Shown here one piece after another: positions 24,585 to 40,000 of a stretch of DNA of 64,000 nucleotides. Position 1 is the first letter of the stretch, and each line of letters begins with the position of its first letter. Made by a program: the position numbers and the translations under genes. This DNA is from Artemisia argyi (Eukaryota > Streptophyta > Magnoliopsida > Asterales > Asteraceae): contig CM060685.1 in the NCBI GenBank assembly GCA_030686995.1, positions 124,025,823 through 124,089,822 of the forward strand. Reading direction: 5' to 3'. Below the pieces are notes generated by a model. The model was not told the origin of the DNA. It was given only the letters and a program-made list of their open reading frames with translations, and did no database searches.

Positions 24585-27500
24585 TAGCATACAAAGAACT
24601 TAATCCTTGAAGTAACGTATTTCTTCTCTATCAATGCGAGATGATCGCATGACGAAGTATGTGGTTTTCTCAAAGGAGGTGGAAAGGATTAGAGTATTGT
24701 TATGGAGGTGATTTTTAAAAAGCGGAAGCAATAATGAGATTTGAAAAGAGGTCTGTTGGAAGATACCGAAATGCAATGCCAAGCATCTAAAACTTAATCC
24801 TATATGTTTTAAAACTTATGTGCAAGTGGTTTTAATAAACTTAAGGAAAGAAAAGTCATATCTACTACTTGCTTGATTAGTATTCCTAATGCACGGTAAA
24901 ATATCTTATTTTAACACTTACTTTAGGAAAGTATAGGAATAACAATTTTTCAAGTTGGAGAATGAATATGAGACTATTACTAGCGGTGCTCAATTATGGT
25001 TAAACACGACCATTTTTATGGGTAATACCCAACTTCTCTCTTGGAAGCAATTTAACCGTTAGCTTAAATTGAGTTTCTAGTGCAATAGGTTCTCCAGTAG
25101 TCATTCTCATGTTAGAAAGATTGGATTCCTATCTTTGCCTATTGAAGTATATAAAAGATGATAGTTCACCAATACTTGGCTTAGTGAGACTCAACTAAAT
25201 CTATTAAAGCTAAGGTGATGAAGATGTCATGTTTTACACGGGAGTTTGACAAATATGTGTTAACTGATTTTAATCTTTGTGTTTGGAATCTAAGGTTGAT
25301 TGATCTAAAGGGTGACATCTTTTATGTTGAGTTTAAGTATGTGTTATGCAAGTGATTTGATCATCTAAGACCAAGAGATGTGTTTGTGTGTGATAAAGGA
25401 ATATGTTAAGAATGTTCTCAAGAAAATTCTTTGGAACAAGTATATTAAGTTACCAACTTTAATAGATCTTGTGTATTTTCTAGAGATGTGTAGTTTTAAC
25501 CGTGGATGTGCACAAGGTTTAAACTAGATGATGAGAAAGCTTAGGTTATGATGAACGCTTGAAAGGAAATAGATACAAATAGTATCTTTCAACAAATGAG
25601 ATTATCCTATAGGATAAAGTTATCATGCTTTTGAAAACAAGTATGACAAGATGAATTAGATACAATATTTCATAGAACATTTAGATGTTAGTTTAAAATC
25701 ATTTAGCCAATGAGGTGTAATGAAATCTCTTGCAACACAACCGTTTATGTCGCAAGGAGAAAATGATGCATAGGATGTACATTATCCTTTTGACAAGATG
25801 AAAACTTAACGCATAAAGTCTTTCAAAACAATATGTTTTCCTAAATGAAGATATGAAGCCAAAGTGTTTGTATCGCATAGTCCTATCCCAAATATGCTTG
25901 GTCTCAAGATTATATTCACTAGATGATGACAGGAGGAATTCACTCGAGTTTCTTATGTATACTCCTCAAGAGTCACTGTTGCTTGGAGTGTATGAGGTTA
26001 GCTTTGAGAATGCATTTTAACATATGTTTTTAAAATGTCGATTTAAGGTTTAAACGAAACTTGTGCAAAAGTTTAATGACAAAGTATTACTAATACTTTG
26101 ATGACTTGTGAATGAAGTACTACTTATACCTGTGGAAATTAAAAATGACCAGGAGCATCATGATCATTTGATAGTGGAGGTTCTAGCCATAATGAATTAT
26201 CTAAGTACTCATAGGTGAGAAAGTATGGTTGAGTTTGTTCAACGTGCATTTGATTTGGTACGAGTGTTGGACGAAGGTCTTTTTGAGCAATGCACTCAAC
26301 GGATTCAAATGATGGTAAGGATGGTGGATTGGTTGGTCTAGATGGTAGGTCTTCTAGTGTGTCTAAAGAAGGTTGTGGTGATTTAAAGATTTGTCGTGCT
26401 ATAGGAGTGTTTAGGTTGATTATTTGTTCATAGATATTGAAGACAACAAGAGTGGATACTAATTCTTGTGGACCATTGGTTTGTACAACTAGTGGGTGAA
26501 CTGCTTGAAGTTTTGATCATGTTTGTGAAGCTTAGGGGCTGAGATATATCACATAGGTGAATGTGATGGGATAATGGTGAAAGAACAAGTGAACTTAAGT
26601 GGTAAATGTTCGAGGATGAAGACCTATTCACATTTGTTTTATTCCTATTAATTGGGAAAGTGTTTAGGATAAGTGTTTTAACATATGATGTCAAAATACT
26701 TTGATTTTTCAGATATGACTTTTAATGACTACAATCGTAAGTCAATCTTACTTGAATATTTTGGATAAAATGCTTAAGTTGTCAATCCTACTTTGTTGAG
26801 ATTGGATAGTTCAAAAGGATAGCAAGACTTGATAATACATCTATAACTTAAGTGTGAGTTATGACTCGATGTAAATCTTAATCGTCTTGATGGATGACAT
26901 GTTAACCAAGAAAGGAAACATATGTGGATACACAACAATATCTATAGTCATAAGTTGAACTTGTGATCTATGATATTTTTGCACACAGTGAGTCTGGATT
27001 AGTTAGGAAGTTGTCAATTTACAAATCAAGCTAATGAATGAGTAAAGGACAAAAGAATGCAGTGAGTGTGTGTAGTGATCACAACTACTCAGTGGTTCGA
27101 GGATTACAAGGAACAAGTTTCCGGATTCCTTCCTTTATGGAGAAAGGTATCTTGGATAATTCTTGTGAAATTTGAAAGTATTATTATAGATGATTATCTT
27201 ATAGGTGCAAGTGAGATGTCCTAATCCTAATATGAGTGAACATCAGTGTGAAGAATCCTAGTGATGAAAGTGAGTGATCTTGAGTGATGGATTTAAATGA
27301 AATTTTAAAAAGGAGTCTGCAGGACTTGCGGAACCAAACGAATACGCGGGCGGAACCCTGAATTTGGTTCCGCCTGCTCCGCGGGGTCAAAACTTGGATT
27401 ACCTAGAATTTACACTGGCGGAACCCTATATTTGGTTCCGCCAGATCCGCTAGGCCAAAATAATTAACAGCCCAGTTTTTCGACGGGCGTAACGATTTTC

Positions 27501-28553
27501 AAATTTTCTAAAAACTCCTAAAACATAAGCTTAGTACTATATCTGATTGGGAAATGACAATAATGTAAATTAAAACAAACGTACCGATAGAGTTTGAACA
27601 GGGGCTAACGATTTTTACTACTTAGTGAAAATTATGAACATTTGACAACATCACAAATGTTGTCCACCTGCATATCTGATTAGTACATAACATCGTCTAA
27701 AGTAACCAAATAATCCTACAAGTACATATATTCATGAAACACATTGTTTAACTACCAAATTGTTCAAATTTCAAGTTGTGCCAAACACTCCTTAACAATG
27801 GACATTTTTCGACTCCCGAAACCCGTTCAAATTTTCTAATTTTACTTAGAACATATGCATCGTCTTGGTTGACTTCGACACCGCCGTAACATGGATTCTA
27901 GATACATATGGACATTTAGATTTATAATGAAGATAGTCCGAGAGTGATGACTCGGACACGTGAACTCGAATTAGATAATAACTCGTAAACCAAATAAACT
28001 CAACAAATTAAACTTGTGAGTATATATCTATATAATAACAAGTGACGATAGAAAATAATAATGTTGATGATAAATATTAACTAACGAGTGATGTTACTTA
28101 ATATTTAACGGAGGCTAAATAACAAAAAGAGGAAGGTTTTTGAAATAAAAAGGAAACGTTTCTTTAAACATAAATGTTCATGATACGCGAGTTATCAATT
28201 GTTTCGAGGGCACACAAAACGGGAAACACTAGATGGAATAGTATTTATTACACCTAATAAATGTTGAGTTACGGATCTATTTAACGATAATATGATCCAT
28301 CAATACAGTTATCGGACTTATTGGATCGACCAGCCCAATAAGTGCCCAACAAGTGTATCGGAAGACGTTATTAATGAGAAATGTATCCTTATAACTTGTA
28401 GTTTACGATATAACTTTGGATTAATAAGTAAACGGAAAAATGGTTAACTTATCAAATGACGAATTTGATGAGAAATCAACCCTTCGTACGAGAACTTATT
28501 AGAGATCAAGGTCATATCAATTGACCCTAGCACTAGATATGGACTTAAACTAG
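24585..28553 (-). mobile_element. Degraded LTR-retrotransposon sequence, copia-like body and second LTR-like part
   Basis: There are no long frames. On the minus strand, about 26160-26330 translates to a Pro/Ser-rich stretch (PSLDTLEDLPSRPTNPPSLP, then LSNDHDAPGHF), which resembles the linker between integrase and reverse transcriptase in copia polyproteins; this is a weak call. The region 26950-27560 shares words with the LTR at 16327 (CAGTGAGTGTGTGT, and hairpins with GGAACC stems), so it may be the other, diverged LTR. Sequence from about 27880 to 28553 looks instead like the left part of the older gypsy LTR that resumes at 31105. Borders are uncertain. Confidence 0.35.
27349..27443. other. 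Two perfect hairpins with 8-nt loops
   Basis: GGCGGAACC (27349-27357) with GGTTCCGCC (27366-27374), and TGGCGGAACC (27416-27425) with GGTTCCGCCA (27434-27443). Both loops are 8 nt, matching the hairpin at 16850-16877. Confidence 0.85.
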
Positions 28554-28558
28554 GATGT

Positions 28559-31099
<2,541 letters not shown>

Positions 31100-31104
31100 G
31101 ATGT

Positions 31105-32087
31105 TGATTTATTATTTGGCTATATGAGATTGACGTATCTTGATTATGTTCTTGGCGTGAGTTCACTCAAGTCGAGACAATGTCTCCAACACATACGACG
31201 ATACCAAACACTAATAACTGATTTTTACAAGATTATTTTGGAAAGTAAACTGGAATATACTCGGGGAAAGAAATATTGATCAGAGATTTATTCTGAGAAC
31301 AAGTCTATATGATTAGGTTGTGCCGAGTCTGTAGTCGCCATCATTTGTTAGCTACAATCCTGCTTCGCTTCTGATTGGATTGTTGTGATAGTCTACTTCC
31401 GATATATACTTTATGATTGTGCTTTGCGGGAATCGAGGTGAGTTCCCGTAGCCCCACTTTTTATATGTTTTTCCTTGGGGGAAATGGTACTCAATGCTTT
31501 TAAATTGTTTTCATGTTGTGACTAAATGTTTTCATGCTTTGTTTTGGACAATTTTTTGCGTTTGATTGCAATTATATGCTATGTGGTATACTATTACTTT
31601 TGCAAGCAAGCATGCGCTACTGTTTAGCTCCGTATGGAGCCGAAGCATAGGATAGTATTATCCGGGGTAGCCCCCCGCTATTATTTATTTGTGTGACAAT
31701 CATGGCAGGTTCAGTTAGCGCTACTAAAACTTTTTTTTTCTTATTTCATGCTATAATTGCTTATCTCTCTCACTATTGTCCTACCCAATATCATTCACAG
31801 CTTCATGGTTTAACTTTCAAACCTACGAGCTCACCAACATTATGTTGATGTTTTTTTTTTGTACCATTTTCAGGTGGATCATTATTAAAGTATTTGAAGG
31901 CATGTTTATTGGAGTTAGACCAATTGATAGTATGCTACTATGTTTTCAAATCGATAAGATTTCAAAAGAGACATACGAGAAATGTTTTGTAAATTGTTGT
32001 AACTAATGCAAGGTATGAATCTATGATGTTATGCAATGTGCCTTTCACAGTTACATCTCGTGTTTCCGCCTTTGACGGGGTGTGACA
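31105..32087 (-). mobile_element. Older gypsy LTR part, same family as 28559-31099
   Basis: It shares diverged blocks with the neighbouring solo LTR: GAGGTGAGTTC...CCCACTTTTT, CTCACCAACATTATGTTGA, CATTTTCAGGTG and the end CGGGGTGTGACA. The solo LTR is inserted into it at GATGT, so its left part should lie before 28554. The left end was not found. Confidence 0.6.
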
Positions 32088-34874
32088 ATATAGGTAGACC
32101 TTAGGTAATCGAGCAATTATAAATTTAACACCTGGTCAGTATACCCTGCATCAGAAATTATATACTAGTACCTTACAATAAGTGTTTATATTCTCACATC
32201 TCTCGGGTGTATAAGTTATAAAACATGTATAACCGGAAAATAAAACACTCTCTACCTGACATAGCAAGTAGATTACCATAGGCTTGAGAGCAGATCAAAC
32301 CTCTACCACTTCGGCATAAGCACCTAGGATAAACTATCAAAGAAGGATTTTAAAGGGTTGTAACGTTACGTGTAAGGGTATGGAAAACACGATTTTGTTA
32401 GATATAGGGAATTTTACTGGTGGCAAGTCAATAATCTAAGTCAATCACATGTACAAGGTGGCATTGCTAAGCAAAGACTCGATTCGACTCGCTAACTACT
32501 AACTCTTTTTGTATTTTTTGATACTATCTTAACTTAAACAAAAGATAAAAGACGGGGATGGTAGTCCGTATGTTTTTTTCTTTTTTTTTTTTCTTTTTCA
32601 TTTTTTTCGATTTTTTTTCATACACTCTTACCCTACCATCTAAAATATACATCCATACAAAAGGGATTTATAGTTGCATCCCTACACTTGAACTTTTAAG
32701 TAATTAAAACTAACTATTGACCCTAATTAAGAGGATCAAAACACGTGAAGTACTTTAAAACATTAACGTACATATGGGGGTAATAACATTTGACTTTCTT
32801 CCCCATTACTCCATAATAACTAGTACTTAACCCATAAGTCCTAATCCTCACAAAACTGTATTTACAATATATGACTTGACTTAGAAACCATGTAATCAAC
32901 TAAACAAAGGGTTTAACATATATGTTGTAACAATAATGCACTAAATATGAGTGCATGCAAGGTAGGCTAAGGCGATTTGGGTGTAACATTTGGGGGTGGA
33001 TTGTAAACAATGTTCTTCATTAATATTCGGAATCCACCAAAATATCACGAGAACCGCGAAAATGATAGTCTCTGAGGGGTGCACTAGGGGTATCTTGTAC
33101 TAAAAATGAGTACATAGCAAGGGTGTGGGAGAATTACTTGACCAATGAAGCCAATTTAATTATAATAAACAAGTTTAAAACAAGGGTTATCCTAATGCAT
33201 CTTATCATTTAGTAAATCCTAACTACACGAATGTAGTTTCTCTAGCGATCTCAGGATGCATCACAAACCCCGGTACACTCATAAACATTAAAGGTGAATG
33301 TTTTTTTCTTAACGATCTAAAGGTGAACCTCACATTTTTGGGGTGGAAGATTTTGAGTGGTAGGTTTTTTGTGCTAGCTATATAATTCATATCCATGAGA
33401 TGCTTATTAAAACTAAAGTTTCACTCCTATATGTCATAAAAAATTCTAAATTTTGTGCTAAAATCATCTTCACAAGTATCTCTTTCAGTTTATTATACAA
33501 TTACTAGAAAACAAGACAAATATCAAGTGAGTTCTAGTTGCTAAGATATACCATTTTACCCTCGCTACACTTAAATTGAATATTGTCCCAAATGTTCTTG
33601 AAAAGCATCCAAGTTATGATAACGAAAAAATAAAATAGATGAGAGAAACTAATACTCCCCTGATTTGCTCGGCATGGACGATGTTGAGATATGGTTAAAT
33701 CCTCCTCCAAGAAAATAAAGAATGATATGCTTCACTTCGAATATGCACTTGCATCTTCTTGTCCAATACAACATGTAAATCACTAAGAAAATGAACACGA
33801 AACCTCGCATAAAATTGGCGGTAAAAACTATATATAATAAAATAAAATCCTAAAAGCGAATAAGATATAATGCTTGCAAAATAAATGTTTACAGAACCCT
33901 GGAAATTTTCAAAAATTAAGTTTCGACAGAAAGAAAAAAATCTAGAAAAACGGTTGCTACAGTGCCTGACGCCGTCAGATGTAAACCCTGACGCCGTCTA
34001 GATAGACCTGACAGAATTTTTATGTTTTGTTTCCTGGAAAATTTCTAGAAAATTTTAATAACTAAAACCTGTAAATTATATAAAACATTCATTGTGACTG
34101 GATACAAGCATTTGACTCAAATAAACACACGAATACATGCTAATCATTCATTGTTAACTTTCATGTTAGAATTCGTTCTTTTAAAAGAAATATGAACTTC
34201 CCTACACTTATCTTTTTGTAAAATACCTTTATATGTAATTAAGACAAGGTTAAAAACAAAATAAAACATTTTCACAAATTTATTCAAAACATGAAAGATA
34301 AACAATAATGATGAAGTATATATACGACACAAACAAAAATAACAAACAAACAAACAATTAGAAACATGGGTTGCCTCCCAAGAAACGTTTGTTTTTGTTC
34401 GAGTCACGAGCCTGACTCTACCCTTATTTAACAGATATAAGGAAGATTAAGTGTGAGTGATAGTAGCAATACACACGCTTTGAGTGGAAATATGCCACGT
34501 GAGTTGAAGGGGGTGTATGAATGGCTTCCTTTATCCTAAAACTACCCGAATTATATGGTTTGATGAGTTGATTGGGGTCTTTTTCAATTCCTAGATTTAA
34601 ATATAAGGATGGAAAGTTGAGTATTGGTTGAGGCTTCTATTCACCAACACTATGAAATGCCCTAGAACTTAGAGAAAGGTTATCACTACAAGTATTCAAA
34701 CATATATTCTCTAGTTGTGCTTGATCCAAGGATTCTACCTCTATTGGGGTTCTTATAGTATCTTCTACTTCTTATGGGTAAGTCACGGGCGGTGTGTATG
34801 CCTTGAATGATGGTAGGACTTGTGGGGTACTTTGTGGGCTTGGATTATTCACCTCATCCTCCATCGTATATAGA
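32088..34874 (-). mobile_element. Non-coding internal part of an Athila-like element
   Basis: No frames of note. The minus strand contains TTGGGAGGCAACCCATG (near 34370-34386), a motif I associate with the 3' part of Athila-like elements. A pyrimidine-rich run lies at 32575-32620. The repeated word CCTGACGCCGTC occurs twice at 33966-34003. No pol domains are visible and the second LTR was not identified. Confidence 0.4.
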
Positions 34875-35275
34875 TCACCTATGTGCGCGCTTATTATGCG
34901 TTTTAGTAAAATCTAACCCCAATATACACCTAGGTATCTCAACACTAACATATTCATCCCCAAACAAACTTGGTTGATCCTTCAAATTTTTAATCAATTG
35001 CTCCGTAATTATGTTTGTTGGGTTGTCCCATTTATAATAGTATTGAGCTAAATCCTCAATAATTTTCCATGCTTCTTTAGCATTTAATTCCCTAAATTTA
35101 TCATCTATTGCATGGTCAATGTTCATTTGCGTATAATGGCCGAGATGGTGGTAAAATATTTGAATTTAGGACCATAAATCAAAGCTATGATGAGGGAATT
35201 TTTGGAGTAAATGTTTGAAAGAAGTCCATGCATCATAGAGAGATTCATCTTGATGTTGTTGGAACATCAAGATGT
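34875..35275 (-). pseudogene. Retrotransposon gag remnant (Athila-like)
   Basis: The minus strand reads ILMFQQHQDESLYDAWTSFK and LLQKFPHH, meets one in-frame TAA (35166-35168), and continues IDDKFRELNAKEAWKIIEDL to about 34875. These are hallmarks of plant gypsy gag (the DESLYEAW region and the LNAKEAW..IEDLA helix). With the stop and no pol, the element cannot encode its own machinery. Before decay, gag would form the particle that packages element RNA. Confidence 0.8.
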
Positions 35276-35490
35276 CAATTTTTTGTGAAATGGGTGGATT
35301 TCATGGTGGGTTGTATAGTTGATTCGCATTCTCTATAATGGCAAACGAAATAGTCAATGGAAACTTTTACGAACAAAGACACAAAGAAAAGATAGACTAC
35401 GCGAAAGGTAATAAAAGAAAAAGAAAAATCTCACTTGATAGGAATCTAGTGTGTAGATCTAAACGAGATAGAAATCGAAACCTAAACTAT

Positions 35491-35507
35491 TCCCCGCAGC
35501 GGCGCCA
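35491..35507 (-). other. Primer binding site, tRNA-Asp type
   Basis: On the minus strand TGGCGCCGCTGCGGGGA follows the LTR end within a few bases. It is complementary to the 3' end of plant tRNA-Asp apart from one substitution and one missing base, as in Athila-type elements. Confidence 0.75.
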
Positions 35508-35513
35508 AAAACT

Positions 35514-36793
35514 TGATGGGGGGGGGGGGGGGGTTTGTAAACCTTCTAAAAAGTTTGACAATCCATCTAGGCAGTGTACCTAACTGTTGTAGTGTAGCAT
35601 ATGCAAGACACGGGGGATCGATCGTTCTCTAGAGGAATAGTATATATGAAGGCCGAAGTGTATGTCGAGATAGGTCTAAACGTGAAGGATGATTCTTTTT
35701 ATGTTTTTATATTTTATGAAAAGAAAATTAAAATCCCGGGGTTTGGAAGAGTGAGCGTTTTAACGACTAACTAACTAAAACAAAACTAAATAAACCAATA
35801 AACAAGAAAAGTAAATTGGTAACTCTTATAATGAGGAAAACGTGTTTACTTAGATTTCTTTACTCCATAGTTATCTCTTATTGATTAGTTGAATTGTCAC
35901 GTCCTTGCTTAATTGGCGCGTTGTATTCCTATGTTGTCATAAGGTGGTGCCAAATTCCTAACTTTATGATTCTATAAGTCTCCTTTAGAAAACCCTAGAT
36001 CTACAAGTGACAATTAAGTCATCTCCTTAGGATCTCCTACTATCTACAAGCCGTAAATCACGCAATAAATACAACGAATAAACCAACTACTGCACTCTAG
36101 GGTTTGAAGGCGTTAAGTCGGACGTTCAAGCTAACACTTGTCAGATTATAGCTAGTTTTCCTACTCTTAACTCAAACAACCAATCAAACAAGAGACGACA
36201 ACTAATAATTAATAACTAGGTTTCATTAGATTTAAACAAACACAAATAAATCTAGCCTAGCATGTTAAAATGTTAAAGGGAAGACAAGAAAAACACAATA
36301 ATGAAACAACACATAAACATATTAAATGATTAAAGATGAATTACTTAACTTAAATGAAACATGAATTTTGGGGGGCTGTAAAATCCTTACAAAAGCTCTG
36401 AAATTCGTGCCCTAATAGTTCCTCCAAGATGTTACACGATTTATGAAAAACAAACGAAAGTGTAACTTTTCTGCGATTAGTGTTCGAGGCTCGTTTAGGC
36501 TATCAAATATTTGAGTTAAGTCACCATAGTTGCGCCGGCTGCGTTCAAAATAATTTGTCCAATAAAAATGAGTATTCACACGACTATATCTCGTAATTAA
36601 TATAATAATCAAATCAAATTGTTTTATGGGTTTATGGTTGTGCCAGTACACATTGCGTGTAGTTTTTATGTTTTGCGAGATAACCTCTCGGTTTAAAGTC
36701 AAAATAAGTTCAAAATGCTTCGTAACCGATAAATAATAAATAATAAGTATATTTTAAAATAAAAATTTGTCAAGAAAATTATTGGTTGTCACA
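35514..36793 (-). mobile_element. Athila-like LTR (5' LTR of minus-strand element)
   Basis: The left border TGATG directly precedes a 16-G run and adjoins the primer site. The proposed right border GGTTGTCACA gives TGTGACAACC as the LTR start on the minus strand. The length would be 1280 bp. The target duplication could not be checked because the other end is missing, so the right border is inferred. Confidence 0.55.
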
Positions 36794-37077
36794 ATAAAAT
36801 ATTAAAGATTATTAAGAAAATGACATCATAGATCACAATCCGATCTTACGATCACGATTTTAAATTAAATAAATAAATAAATAAATAAATAAAATAGAAA
36901 TATAACCCAAGAATACCTTATTTTCTGAAAAATAAGACATAGTGAAAGTCAAACAAAGCCCTTAAATAAGTAAGCCATCCAAAGTTCCAAACTAACAAGT
37001 AAACAACAAACCCACTAAATTGAGTTGAGTTAAACCCTAGTTCAGCAATCTGTAAACCCTAAAAAAAAGATAGAAAA

Positions 37078-40000
37078 ATGGGAGGCAAAGGGAAGAAGAG
37101 AAGAGAAAAGAATTACAAAGAAGCACATGGCGTGGGCAAGAACCGGTTACCTCCACCTCCGGTTCGTTCTTCACTTGATGTCATGCCTTCTAAGCTTCGT
37201 AAACTCATGTCTTATACTCAACAACAACAAGGTATAAAACCCCTTTTTAGTTCTTGTTACAATTTCAAGGGATGTTTTGGGGAATTGGGTTTTGTTATTA
37301 TGTTTTCTTGATTAAAGTTTGTGTTTTTAGTTTTTGTTATTGTTGGTTAAGGTTACAATGTGAAATGGTGATTTTTGGGGCTGATTATTGGTTTTCAATT
37401 ATTTTGTTTGGTTGATTTTACTTTGTATTTTTAGTGCTTGTTAAAGAATGGTGATTTTTGGGCAACAAGATTTATCTTTTGGGGTTTTTTGTTTATAATG
37501 TTGTTTTGCGTAAGAAAGTTTGTGTTTTTTTTTTTTGTATACCTGGGTTTCCGACTCGACATTGGGAGCCGACTAATCCCAGGGCGACTACCCTTTTGAA
37601 AGTTTGTGTTTTTTGGTGATTTTTAATGTTAATTAGGGATATTTGGGACTGGTTATTAGTTTGTTTTCTTGAAATGGTGATTTTAGTGTACAAGATATAG
37701 CTTTTAGGCTGTTTTTAATTCAAGTATATATTCATGACAATTTTTGTGTCTTTTGGTCGTCGTTTGGGTTTTAAATTAGGTTATTTATAGTTATGATTTC
37801 TTGTAATGTTGTTCTGATTAAGAAATTTTTGAGCGATTTAGTGCCCGTTGATGTTAGGTTAGGGTTAAAATAGTTAGGGGATGTTTGTGATTGGTTATTA
37901 GATTTTTCGTAAGTTAGTTTTCTTGATTAAAGTTTGTGCTTTTAGTGCATATAGGAAATGGTGTCATAAGGGTAACAAGATTTAGAATTTGGGTGTTATA
38001 TATAGTTAATTGTGATGTTTTGCGTAAGAAAATTTGTGTAATTTAGTGCTTGTTCATGTTAGTTAGGGTTTTAAAAATTAGGGAATGTTTAGGAGCGGTT
38101 TTTAGTGTTTTGTAAATTCGTTTTCTTAATTAAAGTTTTGTGGTTCATGGTTTATGACCTTTTGGCCGACTAATTCACGGGGTTTAAACCCACTGCCACA
38201 TAAACCTCAAACCACGTAAAGCCCGACCTCTTCAGGAGGTTGACGTGGCCACTTTAGGATTGCTTGCACCTAGGAGGAGTTGAACTTGAGACCTCACACA
38301 TTTTAGTGTGATTATTAGTGCCTGTACGGGTTCTAGTATTTGGTAATGTGAAATAGTGATCTAAGGAGTCACAAGATTTTGATTTTGTGTTTTTTTAGTA
38401 ATGCTGTTTTGCTTAAGAAAACGATGTCTATTTTTGCCCCCCTCCCGGGGTAACCTGTTTACCCCTTTTAATAGTATTTAGGGGCTTAATATTAGTTGTT
38501 GTGAAATGGTGATTTTAAAGGATATACGGGATTGATCATTGGATTTTGTGATTTTGTTTTCTTGATATAAGTTTGTGTCTTTTAGTGCTTGATAAGGTTT
38601 CTCATTTTTGGATGTGTGAAATACTGAAATGGTGATTTTAGTTTAAGAAGACTTTGGCTGCATTTAGTTGTAGAAAAATAAGTCTTATCCTGAAAAAATA
38701 CTCGCCAAGCTAAATATTAGAAAACACATTCAGTTGGATATTTTCGAGAAATTTTTTCTGAAAGAAAATTGACTTATCGATTTTGTAACTAAACTTTAGA
38801 AAAGTGGGATTTTCAATTTCTTACATTTTTTCATTGACTTATCGACCTGGGTTTTAAAAAGCGCGAGGCGCTCTGTTGCGCCAAGGGTCAACTTTTGTGG
38901 ACTCTGGTTCTAAAGTTTGGTAATATAAAATGCTTAGTTTAATTTTCAGGTGAGTTTAGGATTCTGTATACTCCGTAATTGTTAAACCTTTGAGCATATT
39001 TTTACGCAATATTGTTGTCATGAGAATTTGTTTATTTTAGTGTTTATTAAGGGTTTCGATGATCATCAAACATTAGTAAACTTGCCTTTTGTGTTTATTA
39101 AATTTAATTTTGATGAGAAGATTGGTGTATTTTGGCGATATTAGGGTTCTAAAAATGTGGAAGTTGTGATTTTAGGGTCTGGAAAGCTGTCAATGGATGG
39201 TGAAGAGAATAAGAATGCGGGAAGCGGTGGCCGTGGTAGCTCAGACAGTGGAAACTTAAATGAAAGGGTAAAGTAATGTTAATGTTAACTGTGATTTTTT
39301 GTTCATCAGTTTTTATAGTTTTGCATAACAGAGCATCAAACTTGGGTTCATACAAAGTTCAATGCGTATACGATTAAAATTATGGATATGTTTTCGTTTG
39401 TTGAATTTATAATAGTGGTTTGTATGATCTACACTTAATGAGATGTCAACGAGCTTTAGGGGGTGTTTGGCGTTCCTTTCTAAGTTGCTGATAATCTCCT
39501 TTTGTCAGTCTTTTAAAACAAGGGCTATGCTACAAGGTCAATGACTGATTAATCACACTACAAGGTCAAAACTCAAACTTGGGGTTAACGCGGAAACTTG
39601 GTTTGAAGTATTTGAACTATTGTGTCAATGTTTCTAAACATTTTTTATGAGCAGTTCAATGGTCTTGTCAAACATATCATACATATAATTTCGAAATTTA
39701 TGTTTAAAAATTCTGGATCCTATGAATGCCCGACTACTCTTCGCCTAGGCTGATTACAAGCTACAAGGTGGTTGACCGTCCCACTAGCACCTAGCTTCTT
39801 TTTCAAGCATGCCTTTTGTGTCTCTGTATAGGGAAAGGAGTTCATATTATCTGATTGTTTTGTGGTGAAATAATAAGATTTGCATTAACTAGTTTAGAAG
39901 TAGCCGCAGAAAAACTGATTTTGAGTACCTGATCAAGTAACAAACTTTTCCTAACAGTACAAGTGATTATCTGCGAGAACCGAAACAGAAGAGGAAATCC

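Noticed and set aside
33960..34005. Repeated CCTGACGCCGTC, considered as a further member of the hairpin set
   Set aside because: It is a direct repeat with a different sequence and no 8-nt-loop stem, so it does not belong with the GGAACC hairpins.
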